Of a stretch of DNA of 64,000 bases, positions 34,936 to 45,700 are shown piece after piece; the first letter of the stretch is position 1; each line of letters opens with the position of its first letter. The position numbers and the translations under genes are program-made. Source of the DNA: Pneumocystis sp. 'macacae' (taxonomy: Eukaryota; Ascomycota; Pneumocystomycetes; Pneumocystales; Pneumocystaceae); assembly GCA_018127085.1 (NCBI GenBank), contig CM030722.1, positions 1 to 64,000 of the forward strand, written 5' to 3'. The notes below the pieces were generated by a model. That model worked only from the letters and a program-made list of their open reading frames with translations, searched no databases and was not told the origin of the DNA.

Positions 34936-35701
34936 ATGGCCGATCTGTTTGCGCCAAACGATATTGCAAGACTTAATAAGCTTGTGGAGACACTCGTGGC
35001 GCAGCTGACACAGAACCAAGAAACCATGGGAGTGCTGAGACGCCAGATCGAGATTCTTAAGGTATGCAGAACGATATGCACCAGCAAAGTGCATATATAT
35101 AAGGGATTGAGCACGCATATATACACCAGTGTGCCGAATGTATGCGGCACAAAGTGCAAAAAGCTGCTATTCTAGCGCATTTACTTAATATGTGTAGAGC
35201 GAGCTTGTGGCAATTATACAATCTCCAATCAAAGCAGCATTTGCTGGCGACAAAGAGGCCCGCAAACATATGCAGCTGGCAACAGAATATCAGGTGTTGA
35301 AACACGAAAACCATGTACTGAGTGAGCTTCTGGACGCATATGAACAGGGGCTGAACGAAATCATGTCGAAAATACGCACATTCATGGTAGATACAGTGCA
35401 CGACAAGACACCTCTAATACAACAGCACGATTCAGCAAACAGAACGCTGCAGCTGCACAGACACTACCGTGCAGAGCTTTCACGGCAGCAAGAAACGCTG
35501 CAGCACCAGCAAAAGTCGTATTTGGATCTACAAGCGGGTCTTTACAAAATAAATGCGTTGGTCCGGCAAGCATATACAACGAACATGCCAGAAGACCCAG
35601 CAATTGAAGCGCTGCAGAGTGAAAACAGGGGACTGCGTGAGATGCTTCGTTTAAGCTATAGAAACGAGGCAAAAACAATGAACGACACGTTACCAGAATA
35701 G
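34936..35701 (+). CDS. Coiled-coil protein, possibly SIKE/FGFR1OP2-like
   Basis: Two exons, 34936..35061 and 35198..35701, giving 209 residues. Almost the whole protein is predicted coiled coil by eye (heptad Leu, Gln and Glu), with no membrane segment. The central part (LKHENHVLSELLDAYEQGL, then IMSK) resembles the SIKE/FGFR1OP2 family, whose members join STRIPAK-type phosphatase complexes; the fission-yeast relative is Csc2 of the SIP complex. This family call is tentative. GC-rich like RPL22. The 136-nt intron is long for the window. It lies head-to-tail behind RPL22 and ahead of ORC3. Confidence 0.65.
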
Positions 35702-35787
35702 CGGCACACCCGGTAGCGGAGGACCACACGTATCAACGCCCACATGCGGACATAAAATGGCTAATGAAGTGTTTTTACAGGTAAACT

Positions 35788-38419
35788 GTGCAGCACAGAA
35801 TAGGGGTATTGACAGGAATTCAGCCGTGTAGCATACTTTATCCGGAATATACCACGGGAGAGCATATAGAAGATAAGGAAACGGCGCATACAAGACGGAA
35901 TAAGCATGCATATAACCGCGCATATGGAGAAAAAAAAAGCAAAAAAAACAGAATACATCCATTTCTGAACCTTATGCATGGGAAAGAAGCAGATATAGCA
36001 AGAGACTATCGTTATTCATGTTTTTGCTCAGAATCAGAGGCACTTAAGAAAGAGACTAACGTATGCACAAAACCAAATAGACACGATTCTAAACACCAAT
36101 ATGCAGATCCTTCATGAAACAATGCATTTGGAGATGATGCATGCATTACGGGAGTTTGTCAGTCAAAGGGGATGTCTTTCGGATGGAAACAAGTCTGTTA
36201 TACAGAGACAAAATTGGTGCACTCGTATGCTAATGGATACAGGATTCCAGCTGCAATTATGCATCTAGGGACCCAGTTTTCAGGGAATTTTGAGCTATAT
36301 ACACGAATTACAGAGTTACTAGAAGATTGTATACACGGTCCTATTGTAGAACTTCATGGGCATCAAACAACAGACATAAAGATGTGCTTTAAGCAAATAA
36401 TAAACATATGCATGCAGTTTAGTGAAAAAATGGCGCTACAAGGAAGGAAAATGCAATTACGAAAAGACGCATTTGCCATGTACTGTGACTACGACCCAGA
36501 ATGTCTGATACAATGGTATGAAGAAGTAATCACATACAAACTTATAGACCAAAGTAAGTATTTCAGTTTTCTTTATGCAGGGGAGAAGTATTTAACAAAA
36601 CGGGAATTAGACATATTCAAAATAGTATTTTTTTTACAAGAGATTGAAAGCTTTATGGGAAATTTTATTAATTATTTTATCGCGGTATTAAAGTAGGCAA
36701 TAACATAGGGTTATTTGTTGCTAATTATGTGGAAGAAAAATACGTAAACACATACCTTTACTACTATTAATCAATGTGTCGACGTCTATTCAAATGTTTC
36801 AAGATATTCTTGAAAAAAAATCATTGAAAGTACTTGATATTCAATATTTCGATACAAAACATCCCAAGGATACACTTGATATTGCAATAGAGAAGGTAAT
36901 TCCGAAAAATATTTAAATTAAGTGGTAGCTTACAAATAACTTAGCTTTTAATTGCATCTCAGCGTCCTAGATTGCGCTTGGGTCCTCATCTCTATAATAC
37001 CCTATTAAATATACATCAAAGGCACTCATATGGAATTGAATATTTTATCTCAGCTATCGAAGTGAATCATTTGACTAACATTAATTTAAAACTAATTATA
37101 GTGATAGTATATTATCCTGTCTCATTTTTATTCAAATCCTATTAGCATTGTGAATTATTGTGATTCAGTATACTCCGAATTAATTTCTCATCATCATTTA
37201 GAGTGTTTACGTTCTTTACCGTCAATAAAACAATATACCGAATCTCTTTTTGAAACAAATGATATTCATTCAGTAGAATCATTATTGAACAATGATTATT
37301 GCTTTCGGGATCTAATCAATTCAATGATCCGAAATATGGAAGAACACAATGAAAGGCTCCATTCTTCAATGTTGCTTCTGAATAACATTTTCAAGAAATA
37401 TACATCTTCAACACGAAAGAAAGCACTCACATGGATTTACGGAAAACTTTTGGAAAATAATATACAGAAAAACTTAAATCAAATACTTAGCCCAATAAAG
37501 TATTTATAAAAATATTATTAAATAGCTTACTTTTTTCTAGAATGATGGACATGAATACTCTTTTGCATTTTATTGAAGAAACATTAACTTTTGAAAAGAT
37601 TCATAACCATTTTTCAGATCTTGAAAACTTTTATAAAAAAATGTCTAATATAGTAAAAATGTCTACCTATAGCGATCCAATACATTCTATAGTCTGTGGT
37701 AAACAAACACTTTTTGTTTAGTTGTAAGATTTGATGTTGTAGAAATAGATTCTTATACATCTACTAAACCTTCAGTTAAAATTGCACCAGAAACTAATAT
37801 TAAAATCATTGAAACAGAATTTTTCGATATTAAAGAGCATTTCTATCAATATTTATGGGTTACATTAACGTATTTTCTACAATTTTAGATTCGAGTAATC
37901 TCATAATTTCATAGAAAATATCTTATATCACCTATAACATTACCTTTGCATGAACTTTATTATTTTAATTATAGCAGAACCTACCTTGATGTATGTTTTT
38001 TTCATATATAGTTTTTTCTTACCATTTAGGTATTTCATCCACGCGTAAGAGCAGCCATTGATACAGCATTATCATTACCAAGTCATTATCTTTCATGCAA
38101 TTGCAAAGATGATCAGCAAACCATTAATAACAATGTAGAAACATCTCAATCCAAAATATGTATTTCTTGTCAACCTAAAATATGTATTTCCTATAAACTT
38201 TTTCTCGAGTCTGGGCCCCTTATAAATATCAGTGATTGGTTCTCTGCTTTTGTTCAATCCGTAAACTCTGGAAATAAACAAAACAATGATGAACACAATT
38301 CAGAAAAGTATTTACAAACAGCGTTTATACAAAGTATAGAAGAGTTAAGATATCTTGGGTTTATAAGACCTACTAAAAAAAAAACAGATCATGTTGCAAA
38401 AATAACATGGATGCGTTAA
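35788..38419 (+). CDS. ORC3: Origin recognition complex subunit 3
   Basis: Subunit of the six-protein origin-binding complex that loads MCM2-7. Exons after the first: 36107..36161, 36206..36692, 36736..36895, 36963..37061, 37108..37499, 37541..37698, 37749..37869, 37915..37990 and 38030..38419; the first coding part ends at 36060. About 470 residues. Recognition rests on NRIHPFLNLMHGKEA near the N-terminus, SHFYSNPISIV in the middle, VFHPRVRAAIDTALSLPSHYL, and the C-terminal signature RYLGFIRPTKKKTDHVAKI. The 5' end is unresolved: no ATG precedes the conserved N-terminal block in frame, so a short upstream exon (perhaps using the ATG at 35757) or a frame problem must be assumed. Shorter than most Orc3 proteins. 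Confidence 0.85.
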
Positions 38420-38978
38420 GTGATGATTATTATTTTTTTAAAGTTTATTAAATATATATCCAAAAATATCATTAATAGAACAGGTTATGATAGAAACATA
38501 TAGGCAAATTCCTTGACCAATATTATCCTTGTTGTACCATATGGTTATTAATTTGCTGAATAAATTTAATATCTACTTGTTTTCAGTGTTAAAAAAAAAA
38601 TTAGCATATATATAGCTCTTCTGTTTTTTTGTAACTATAACTCTCATATTCTTTCAAAAAAGTATATTGATAAAATTAAGTTTTATGTAATTTTTTTCAA
38701 AATTAAAATATTTCATCAAATATCTTTTTTGAAAATATGTACTTTTAAAACATTCTAATCTGAGAATAAAAAGAAATATTATATGTATAGTTTCATCTAT
38801 TATATAGAAGAAATACATATTTTTAATAAATTCATATTTAAACACTTTCAGCAAATCAGAACTCCAGCGAACTTTAATAACGACAATCTATTTTTAAAAA
38901 AAAGATTAAAACTAAAATAACTTATTCTTTGTAAAATATTCTATAAAAAATGATTTTAAACATAATTCTATTAATTAA
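38420..38978. other. Intergenic region
   Basis: About 560 AT-rich bases between ORC3 and GPI13; presumably the GPI13 promoter. Nothing specific recognised. Confidence 0.5.
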
Positions 38979-41900
38979 ATGTTAAAATCACGAGAAAACA
39001 AGTTTACTAAGTATAAAAAAACATTTATTAGGAATCTAGTATTATTTTGGATTATTTTTGCATGGTTTATCTTTCTACATTTTTCGGGATTATATATTTT
39101 TACACAAGGTTTCCTCCTTAGAAGATCTACTTTAAATTTAACATCAAGCTGTGACATTAACCCACTTACTTTTAAAAATCAAGAAATTTCAAAAAACAAT
39201 TGTTGGTACCCTTCATCATTTAATAAAGCAATTGTCATTATCATTGATGCATTAAGATATGATTTCACTATAGAAATTCCAGATTCAAAACTTTATTGTC
39301 ATAATAGATTTACCATTCTTCACGAAACAGTTACCAAATACCCTGAACATGCATTTTTAAAACCATTTATTGCAGATCCTCCAACTACAACCTTGCAACG
39401 CCTTAAAGCTTTAACAACAGGAACATTGCCTACATTTATTGATGCAGGATCAAATTTTGCAGGGGTTTCTATTTTAGAAGATAACATTATAGCACAATTA
39501 AAATCACGAGGCTATCGTATTGGATTTTTAGGAGATAATACATGGATTTCTTTATACCCAAGATATTTTGAACCTAATATTACATACCCTTTTGATTCAT
39601 TTAATGTATGGGATCTTGATACAGTAGATAATAACATAAATTCGCATTTATTTCCACTCCTTACTGATACCGGAAGAATGCAGTGGGACATACTTATTGC
39701 CCATTATCTTGGCCTTGATCATTCTGGACATAAGTATGGGCCTAACCATAACCAGACTGCTAGAAAACTAGTCGAAATGGATATCACTATAAGAAAAATT
39801 ATGGACAAACTCCAAAATGATACACTTTTAATTGTTTTCGGAGATCATGGTATGGATACAAAAGGAGATCATGGAGGCGATAGTTTAAATGAAATAACGT
39901 CTGCTTTTTGGATGTATCATAAAAAAGCTGCAACATTAAAACTATCTTCAAATGTTTCAAATATATCTCAACTTGATTTTGTACCAACATTTTGTCTTCT
40001 TATGGGTATTCCTATTCCGTATAATAACTTGGGTAGTCCTATTCTAGAGGCTTTTTTTTATAACAAAAATCTAAACTGGAAAAGTTATTCACAAGCAGCG
40101 AGAATAACTACGTATCAAATAAAAAGATATATTGAATCATATAAAAATATATATGGTTTAGAAACATTTGAAGAAAAAGAAATGAATTCAAACCTAAAAA
40201 ATATAGAATATAAATTTTCTCAAAATAACTTTGAAGATAATGAAGAATTTTGGAAAGGAATTTTCTTCGAATATATAACTTATCAACATACAATACTTAA
40301 TAAATTTCGAAAAATCTGGACAAACTTTGATATTTCGACAATAGTAACAGGAATTATTATTTTATTTGGAACTTTACTATGTCAATTTTTTTTTTACATA
40401 AATTCAGCATACCTATTAACAAAAGAAATCAATTTACTAAAAATTGCCATAAAATGCATAATAACCTCTGGAATATGTCTGTTGTTGTCTAAATTGAATT
40501 TATTATATTTAAATACTTTAAATTCACTGTTATTTGGACTATGTCTTGGAAGCATTTTAAATTTCGCCTCTTTTTTTTTTAAAGAAACACTTTTTATTCA
40601 ATTTCAAAAATCATTTCAGAGACATGTTAGTATTATCTTTATTATTGTACATGGCTTTTTATTATTATCAAACTCTTTTATTATATGGGAAGACAAAATG
40701 ATTTTGTTTGTTATATCATCCATTTATACTGTTAATCTTTTTACAGCTTTTTCCAAACATAGAAAAAATATTCGCATAATGGCAGTTATATATATATTAT
40801 TGCTATTTTTTATTTCAAGAATAACATCTTCGATACGTCAATGTAGAGAAGAACAACAACCTTTTTGCCAATCAACTTTCTATAATTCAGAAAATACAAC
40901 AGTTTCTTCTAACTTTTCATTAACACTAGTTTTTATCTTTTTAGTCCTTGTTCCACAAATTATATCTCGATTTCTTACTAACTTAAAAATTTATAAAAAT
41001 CCTATTTCTTTTTGGATATTTACAGGATTTAAAATAGGATTATTATTAATAGCAATGCATTCTATACTTGATTCCGAACTATTGCATTCTAATATATTAA
41101 GATATTTTAGTAATGAAAAAATTAAAAACTTTAAAATAATGTTAGTAAAGGTTATCTTATTTACATTTCTATTTATAGCTCATATTATATGGATATATTT
41201 ATCCTTCAGTACTAAAATAAAAAACATAGAATTCAAACTATTTGCTGTTTTGAAACAAGACAATCTATCTAAAACATATACACATAAATCTGGAAATATA
41301 TATGGATCAAATTATCTTTTTCTTGTTCTTAGCTGGTTTATTATTTTAACGGTACTTCAAAAACCTTCTGGAATAATATCTTTTTGTTTTCTTCTTTGTC
41401 AAATTCTTTTATATTTAGAACTTTTGCATTTATTACAAACAAAAGACAATTTTGAAGTCAATGCCATTATATTTGCATTACTAGGTCGTCTTCACTTTTT
41501 CTCAACTGGGCACCAAGCAACTTTGTCATCTATTCAATGGGATTCTGCATTTTTAGCATCAAAAACTATTGTATATCCTCTTTCTCCAGCACTAGTTTTA
41601 GGAAACACATTTGGATCTTGTATTTTTACAACTATAGCTTTACCACTTTTAAGTTTTTGGAAAAGAGAGTTCAACATTAACACCATACTTAATCATCTTT
41701 TCCAAATTTTTCTTATCTATATCTTATACTATTCTGTGATGACAACATATAGCATTTTATTTACAACAATCTTACGTAGACATCTTATGGTTTGGAAAAT
41801 ATTCGCACCAAAGTATATGGCAAATGCAGTAGAACTCTTGTCAATTGACTCTGTCCTATTATGTTTTACTTTCGGATTGACTACAATAAATATTTTTCAT

Positions 41901-42032
41901 CTTATAGATAATAATATATATAATAATAGATATTATACAAATAAGAGTAATACGGGAAATGATTCAAATTTACGTATAACTTTTAATATTCAAGAATCAA
42001 AAAATAAAACAAAATGTATAATAAAACAATAG
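38979..42032 (+). CDS. GPI13: GPI ethanolamine phosphate transferase 3 (Gpi13/PIG-O)
   Basis: ER membrane enzyme that adds ethanolamine phosphate to the third mannose of GPI anchor precursors. Intronless, 1017 residues, the usual size. Layout: an N-terminal anchor helix, then a luminal alkaline-phosphatase-like catalytic domain with IIIDALRYDF near residue 87 and the metal-binding FGDHGMDTKGDHGGDS near 287, then many membrane helices. FTQGFLLRR just after the first helix is the Gpi13-type signature, separating it from Mcd4 and Gpi7. GPI anchoring is needed for many fungal surface proteins, which links it loosely to VRG4 and KNR4 downstream. Confidence 0.94.
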   Translation: MLKSRENKFTKYKKTFIRNLVLFWIIFAWFIFLHFSGLYIFTQGFLLRRSTLNLTSSCDINPLTFKNQEISKNNCWYPSSFNKAIVIIIDALRYDFTIEIPDSKLYCHNRFTILHETVTKYPEHAFLKPFIADPPTTTLQRLKALTTGTLPTFIDAGSNFAGVSILEDNIIAQLKSRGYRIGFLGDNTWISLYPRYFEPNITYPFDSFNVWDLDTVDNNINSHLFPLLTDTGRMQWDILIAHYLGLDHSGHKYGPNHNQTARKLVEMDITIRKIMDKLQNDTLLIVFGDHGMDTKGDHGGDSLNEITSAFWMYHKKAATLKLSSNVSNISQLDFVPTFCLLMGIPIPYNNLGSPILEAFFYNKNLNWKSYSQAARITTYQIKRYIESYKNIYGLETFEEKEMNSNLKNIEYKFSQNNFEDNEEFWKGIFFEYITYQHTILNKFRKIWTNFDISTIVTGIIILFGTLLCQFFFYINSAYLLTKEINLLKIAIKCIITSGICLLLSKLNLLYLNTLNSLLFGLCLGSILNFASFFFKETLFIQFQKSFQRHVSIIFIIVHGFLLLSNSFIIWEDKMILFVISSIYTVNLFTAFSKHRKNIRIMAVIYILLLFFISRITSSIRQCREEQQPFCQSTFYNSENTTVSSNFSLTLVFIFLVLVPQIISRFLTNLKIYKNPISFWIFTGFKIGLLLIAMHSILDSELLHSNILRYFSNEKIKNFKIMLVKVILFTFLFIAHIIWIYLSFSTKIKNIEFKLFAVLKQDNLSKTYTHKSGNIYGSNYLFLVLSWFIILTVLQKPSGIISFCFLLCQILLYLELLHLLQTKDNFEVNAIIFALLGRLHFFSTGHQATLSSIQWDSAFLASKTIVYPLSPALVLGNTFGSCIFTTIALPLLSFWKREFNINTILNHLFQIFLIYILYYSVMTTYSILFTTILRRHLMVWKIFAPKYMANAVELLSIDSVLLCFTFGLTTINIFHLIDNNIYNNRYYTNKSNTGNDSNLRITFNIQESKNKTKCIIKQ

Positions 42033-42818
42033 TTTTAATACTGAAAGGTGGTGAAGATACATTTAAAATTCAATAACACAAAAAATAAAAAGCAATACAA
42101 TGGAATACACAGAAATTATATATATGCAAGAATAACTGGACAATCATAAAATACATACAATATACAAGGAATACTAATACAAACTCATTTTCATGTACAA
42201 TTCACACATGTCATGTGACTCGGAATCATATGTTTGAATCTTTTTAAGATTTACATAATATTTTAATGTTTCTACAATAAGCAAATAGACATCCAATATA
42301 AACAATTTAATATTTCCTATATATATATCTTCAATTACTTGACTGAATTTCTATTTGGTGGGTTTTTACACAGAGTTACGAAGGAAACGTGTATTCCATC
42401 GGACACCAGCTTCACATGATATCGGCATCTCGGGGTTAAAAAGTAAGATTTAGACGATTCAAACTCCAAAAAAAAGTGATTATTGCACTTTATAGAGTCA
42501 AAAGACACAGATTCATGTATTTTATGTGCATATAGCTTAGGTTTTCGGCGGCCATCTACGATACCACCGAAATAAAGAGTCTTTCTTATATATACACGTG
42601 TATATAACTGAATGTCAGTACAGACAGTTAGCAGCAGCGGCACACTGCCAAAACTTTATATAGCTTTTAGAAAATACTGTATACATATTGCCTAAGCGAA
42701 CAGATTCTTGATACGGAAGTCCACTGGCGCATTTCAAGTCCTTCATAGGCTTTGATCAGCCTTTTTGGACCAAAACACAGGCATTCCAAGTAACGTAGCA
42801 CTCTAAGAAGCTATAGAC
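42033..42818. other. Intergenic region and probable 5' leader of the PUF gene
   Basis: About 790 bases. The second half (42340-42818) is less AT-rich than usual for intergenic DNA here and probably contains the promoter and a long 5' leader. A leftward open frame (42335..42643) has no recognisable features and is not called. No 5S rRNA or other RNA gene could be made out. Confidence 0.45.
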
Positions 42819-45396
42819 ATGCTGGAATCGTCGGAGCTTAATAGCAAAAATACACAGAACATTATACGCCATCAGAATTTTCAAAAGGACTTATCCGATC
42901 CAAACTTTGTTTCATGGCAGAACGTACAAATGCCTACAATATATTCAGACTATTTTGTTGGAAATTCAGATGAGTTTCGGTCACTTGGAACATTGCAGCA
43001 AGCACAATATCATCAAGCAGCAACAGCACAAGCAGCAGCAATGGCACAAACAATAAAACTAGTAAAAAGTGAAAGTCAAACAGGTATAGCAAATCAACAA
43101 GTTAACATAGAATCGCAGTCGATGCATGGGCGACAAATGGCATTTCCAGCACAAAGTAATGATTATATCGTACAACAGACAGTTGAAAATATAGAAAAAA
43201 ATCAAAAACCAGAAATTTCATTTCCAGTAGTTGAAGAAAAAGTATTAGAAGTAACACCGAAAGTTAATGAATTTTTAAAAAAACGATATGAAAAAACAAA
43301 AAAAACAACGTTAAATGAGCTCTCGGAACTACATATTGATATTGTAATTGACAGGTATTTTTTTGATAAATCTAAACAAATCAATAGCATGATCACGATA
43401 AAATGCAAGAAAATAATCCTATTTATTCATATCAAATTACCGAGAATTCTACTAATTATGATTCACAAAGGTCCATTTTACAAAATTGTAAGTATTCTTA
43501 AAAAAACTATTTAACTTATCGAATTAAGATTACGCATCGGCCCAACATGCACATAATATATTTAATTCGACAAATTATAATCAAATTTATGCTATGAATC
43601 AAAAGAAAAGCGCAATTCACCCTATTATTAATCCATATATAGAATATACAAATACTTCAAAACATTTTCTCAAAAAATCGTTTTCGAATCAAAGCATTCC
43701 GATTGGATATCATGAGGTCGTAAAAAACTCAATGTATCCATACTACTCAGCTCAAAGTAATGATTTATTAAAAAATAAAATGAATATACAGCCTTTTGCA
43801 ATATCTACAGAACATATCTTGCAGAATACAACGCCTTTAATCACACATTATGAGCCTAGTATTGATAAAGAAAGATACTATCAGAAACAAGCACAGTGTT
43901 TTAAATACACAGAAGATATATTTCATCGTCCTCAACATTGTTACGAAAGTTCTTTGTATACTATACTTATATAACTATATTTCTTTTCTGATGTTTTATT
44001 AGATTTGTTCCACAACAGGCATGTACTCGACCCATATCATTAACCTCTAGTCTCCCTAATCAAGTAAAACGGCAAAATGAGAGATATCAGACCTTAAGAA
44101 GTCCATTACTAGAAGAGTTCCGAAATAATAAAAATAAAAAATATAAATTAAAAGTAACTCATCAATCGTTTCTATACTAATTAATTTTTCTTCAGGATAT
44201 ATTTGGACATATTGTAGAATTTAGTGGGGATCAGTACGGATCACGTTTTATTCAACAAGCTTTAGAAGAAGCAAGTACAGAAGATAAAGAAGCTGTTTTT
44301 AAAGAAATTTTTCCAAACTCGTTGCAACTAATGACAGATGTTTTTGGAAATTATGTTATTCAGAAATTTATGGAATATGGTGATCAAATGCAAAAGACAC
44401 TTTTACTCCAACAAATGAAAGGGCATGTTTTAAATCTTTCTTTGCAAACATATGGTTGTCGCGTAGTTCAAAAAGTATCTATATTTTATTTTAATATTTA
44501 AATCTAACATATATTTAAAGGCACTTGAATATATTCAAGTCGACGAGAAAATTAGTTTAGTGAAGGAATTGAATGGTAATATATTAAAATGCATCAAAAA
44601 TCAAAATGGGAATCATGTTATTCAAAAAATTATTGAAAAAGTGCCTATAGAACATATACAATTCCTTATAAATACTTTTCAAGGTCAAATATATGTTTTA
44701 GCAACACATCCATATGGCTGTAGAGTAATACAACGTATGCTTGAATATTGTTCACATACTCGCGATTTTATAACTGAACTTCATCTATACGCACAAAACT
44801 TAATTCGGGATCAATATGGCAATTATTGTATACAACATATAATTGAAAAAGGTGAGCCGGAAGATCGTTCTAAAATCATATCTGTGGTTAAAGGAAATAT
44901 TTTTCGATTTTCCAAGCATAAATTTGCCTCTAATGTAGTAGAAAAATGTATAACATATGGTACGGAGGAAGAAAAAAAACTATTAATCGACAAAATCATG
45001 GAAAACAATGAAGATGGGTATCTTAGTTGAATTGTTTATAAAAGAAACTAATTCTTTATTTTAGAACATCTTTTCTCTTACCAATGATAAAAGATCAATA
45101 CGCTAATTATGTTATTAAAGTATTATATTTTAAGGAACATGCTTTTTTGTTAACTTTATCTAGAAAGCATTAGATGTTGCATGTGATGATCAGCGCAATA
45201 AACTTATTTCTGAAATAAAGCCTCATCTTCAGTTTCTAAAGAAAAATGTTCATGGGAAGGCATTAAGTTCAAATAGTAAATTTTATTTTATTATATTATT
45301 CAATAAAAAACTAAATATTTATTAGTTGAGCGATTTATAACTCTTTCTAATAATCAATCTGTACAGGACAGCAAAACTATTGTTACAAATGCTTGA
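42819..45396 (+). CDS. Pumilio-family RNA-binding protein, Puf3-like
   Basis: Binds 3' UTR elements of target mRNAs; Puf3 in yeast controls mRNAs of mitochondrial proteins. Nine exons: 42819..43343, 43388..43487, 43529..43955, 44003..44153, 44196..44474, 44521..45017, 45065..45119, 45164..45275, 45326..45396; 738 residues. The N-terminal half is Gln/Asn/Ser-rich and disordered. The C-terminal Pumilio array starts at [19 protein letters not shown] and has eight repeats with cores such as [56 protein letters not shown] and YANYVIKK. The repeat-by-repeat recognition residues match Puf3/PUM-type proteins. Target specificity is inference. Confidence 0.92.
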
Positions 45397-45700
45397 CATT
45401 TAGTTTAAGAGTAAATGCTATTTTTGATAGATATTGGTTTCTTAACAAATAACGAAAGCATATTTTCTAGTTATTAACATCCATTTACATCAACTTCATA
45501 CTCTTCAAATTTCATCATTGCATTTTAAACTACTTTTGTATTTACAATTATTGTATATAAATATACTACTGTTGTAAAAAATGTGTATACATTTAAACCA
45601 TCTTAAAAACAATTTATATTACACAACATAAACTATAGTTCATGACTTTTATAAAATGTAGTGTTAACTGAAAATAAAATCTAGGCATCCAATAAGGAAC
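45397..45700. other. Convergent intergenic region
   Basis: About 300 AT-rich bases between the 3' ends of the PUF and TSC2 genes. Nothing recognised. Confidence 0.5.

Noticed and set aside
37699..37721. A 23-base intron in ORC3
   Set aside because: Keeps frame but is too short; the 50-base alternative (37699..37748) also keeps frame and has a normal length.
42335..42643. Leftward open frame of 102 residues before the PUF gene
   Set aside because: No motif, no splice partners, and it lies in the probable 5' leader of the PUF gene.
42540..42660. Possible 5S rRNA or other small RNA
   Set aside because: The segment GGCGGCCATCTACGATACC recalled the 5S A-box region at first sight, but the rest does not fold or align as 5S rRNA.
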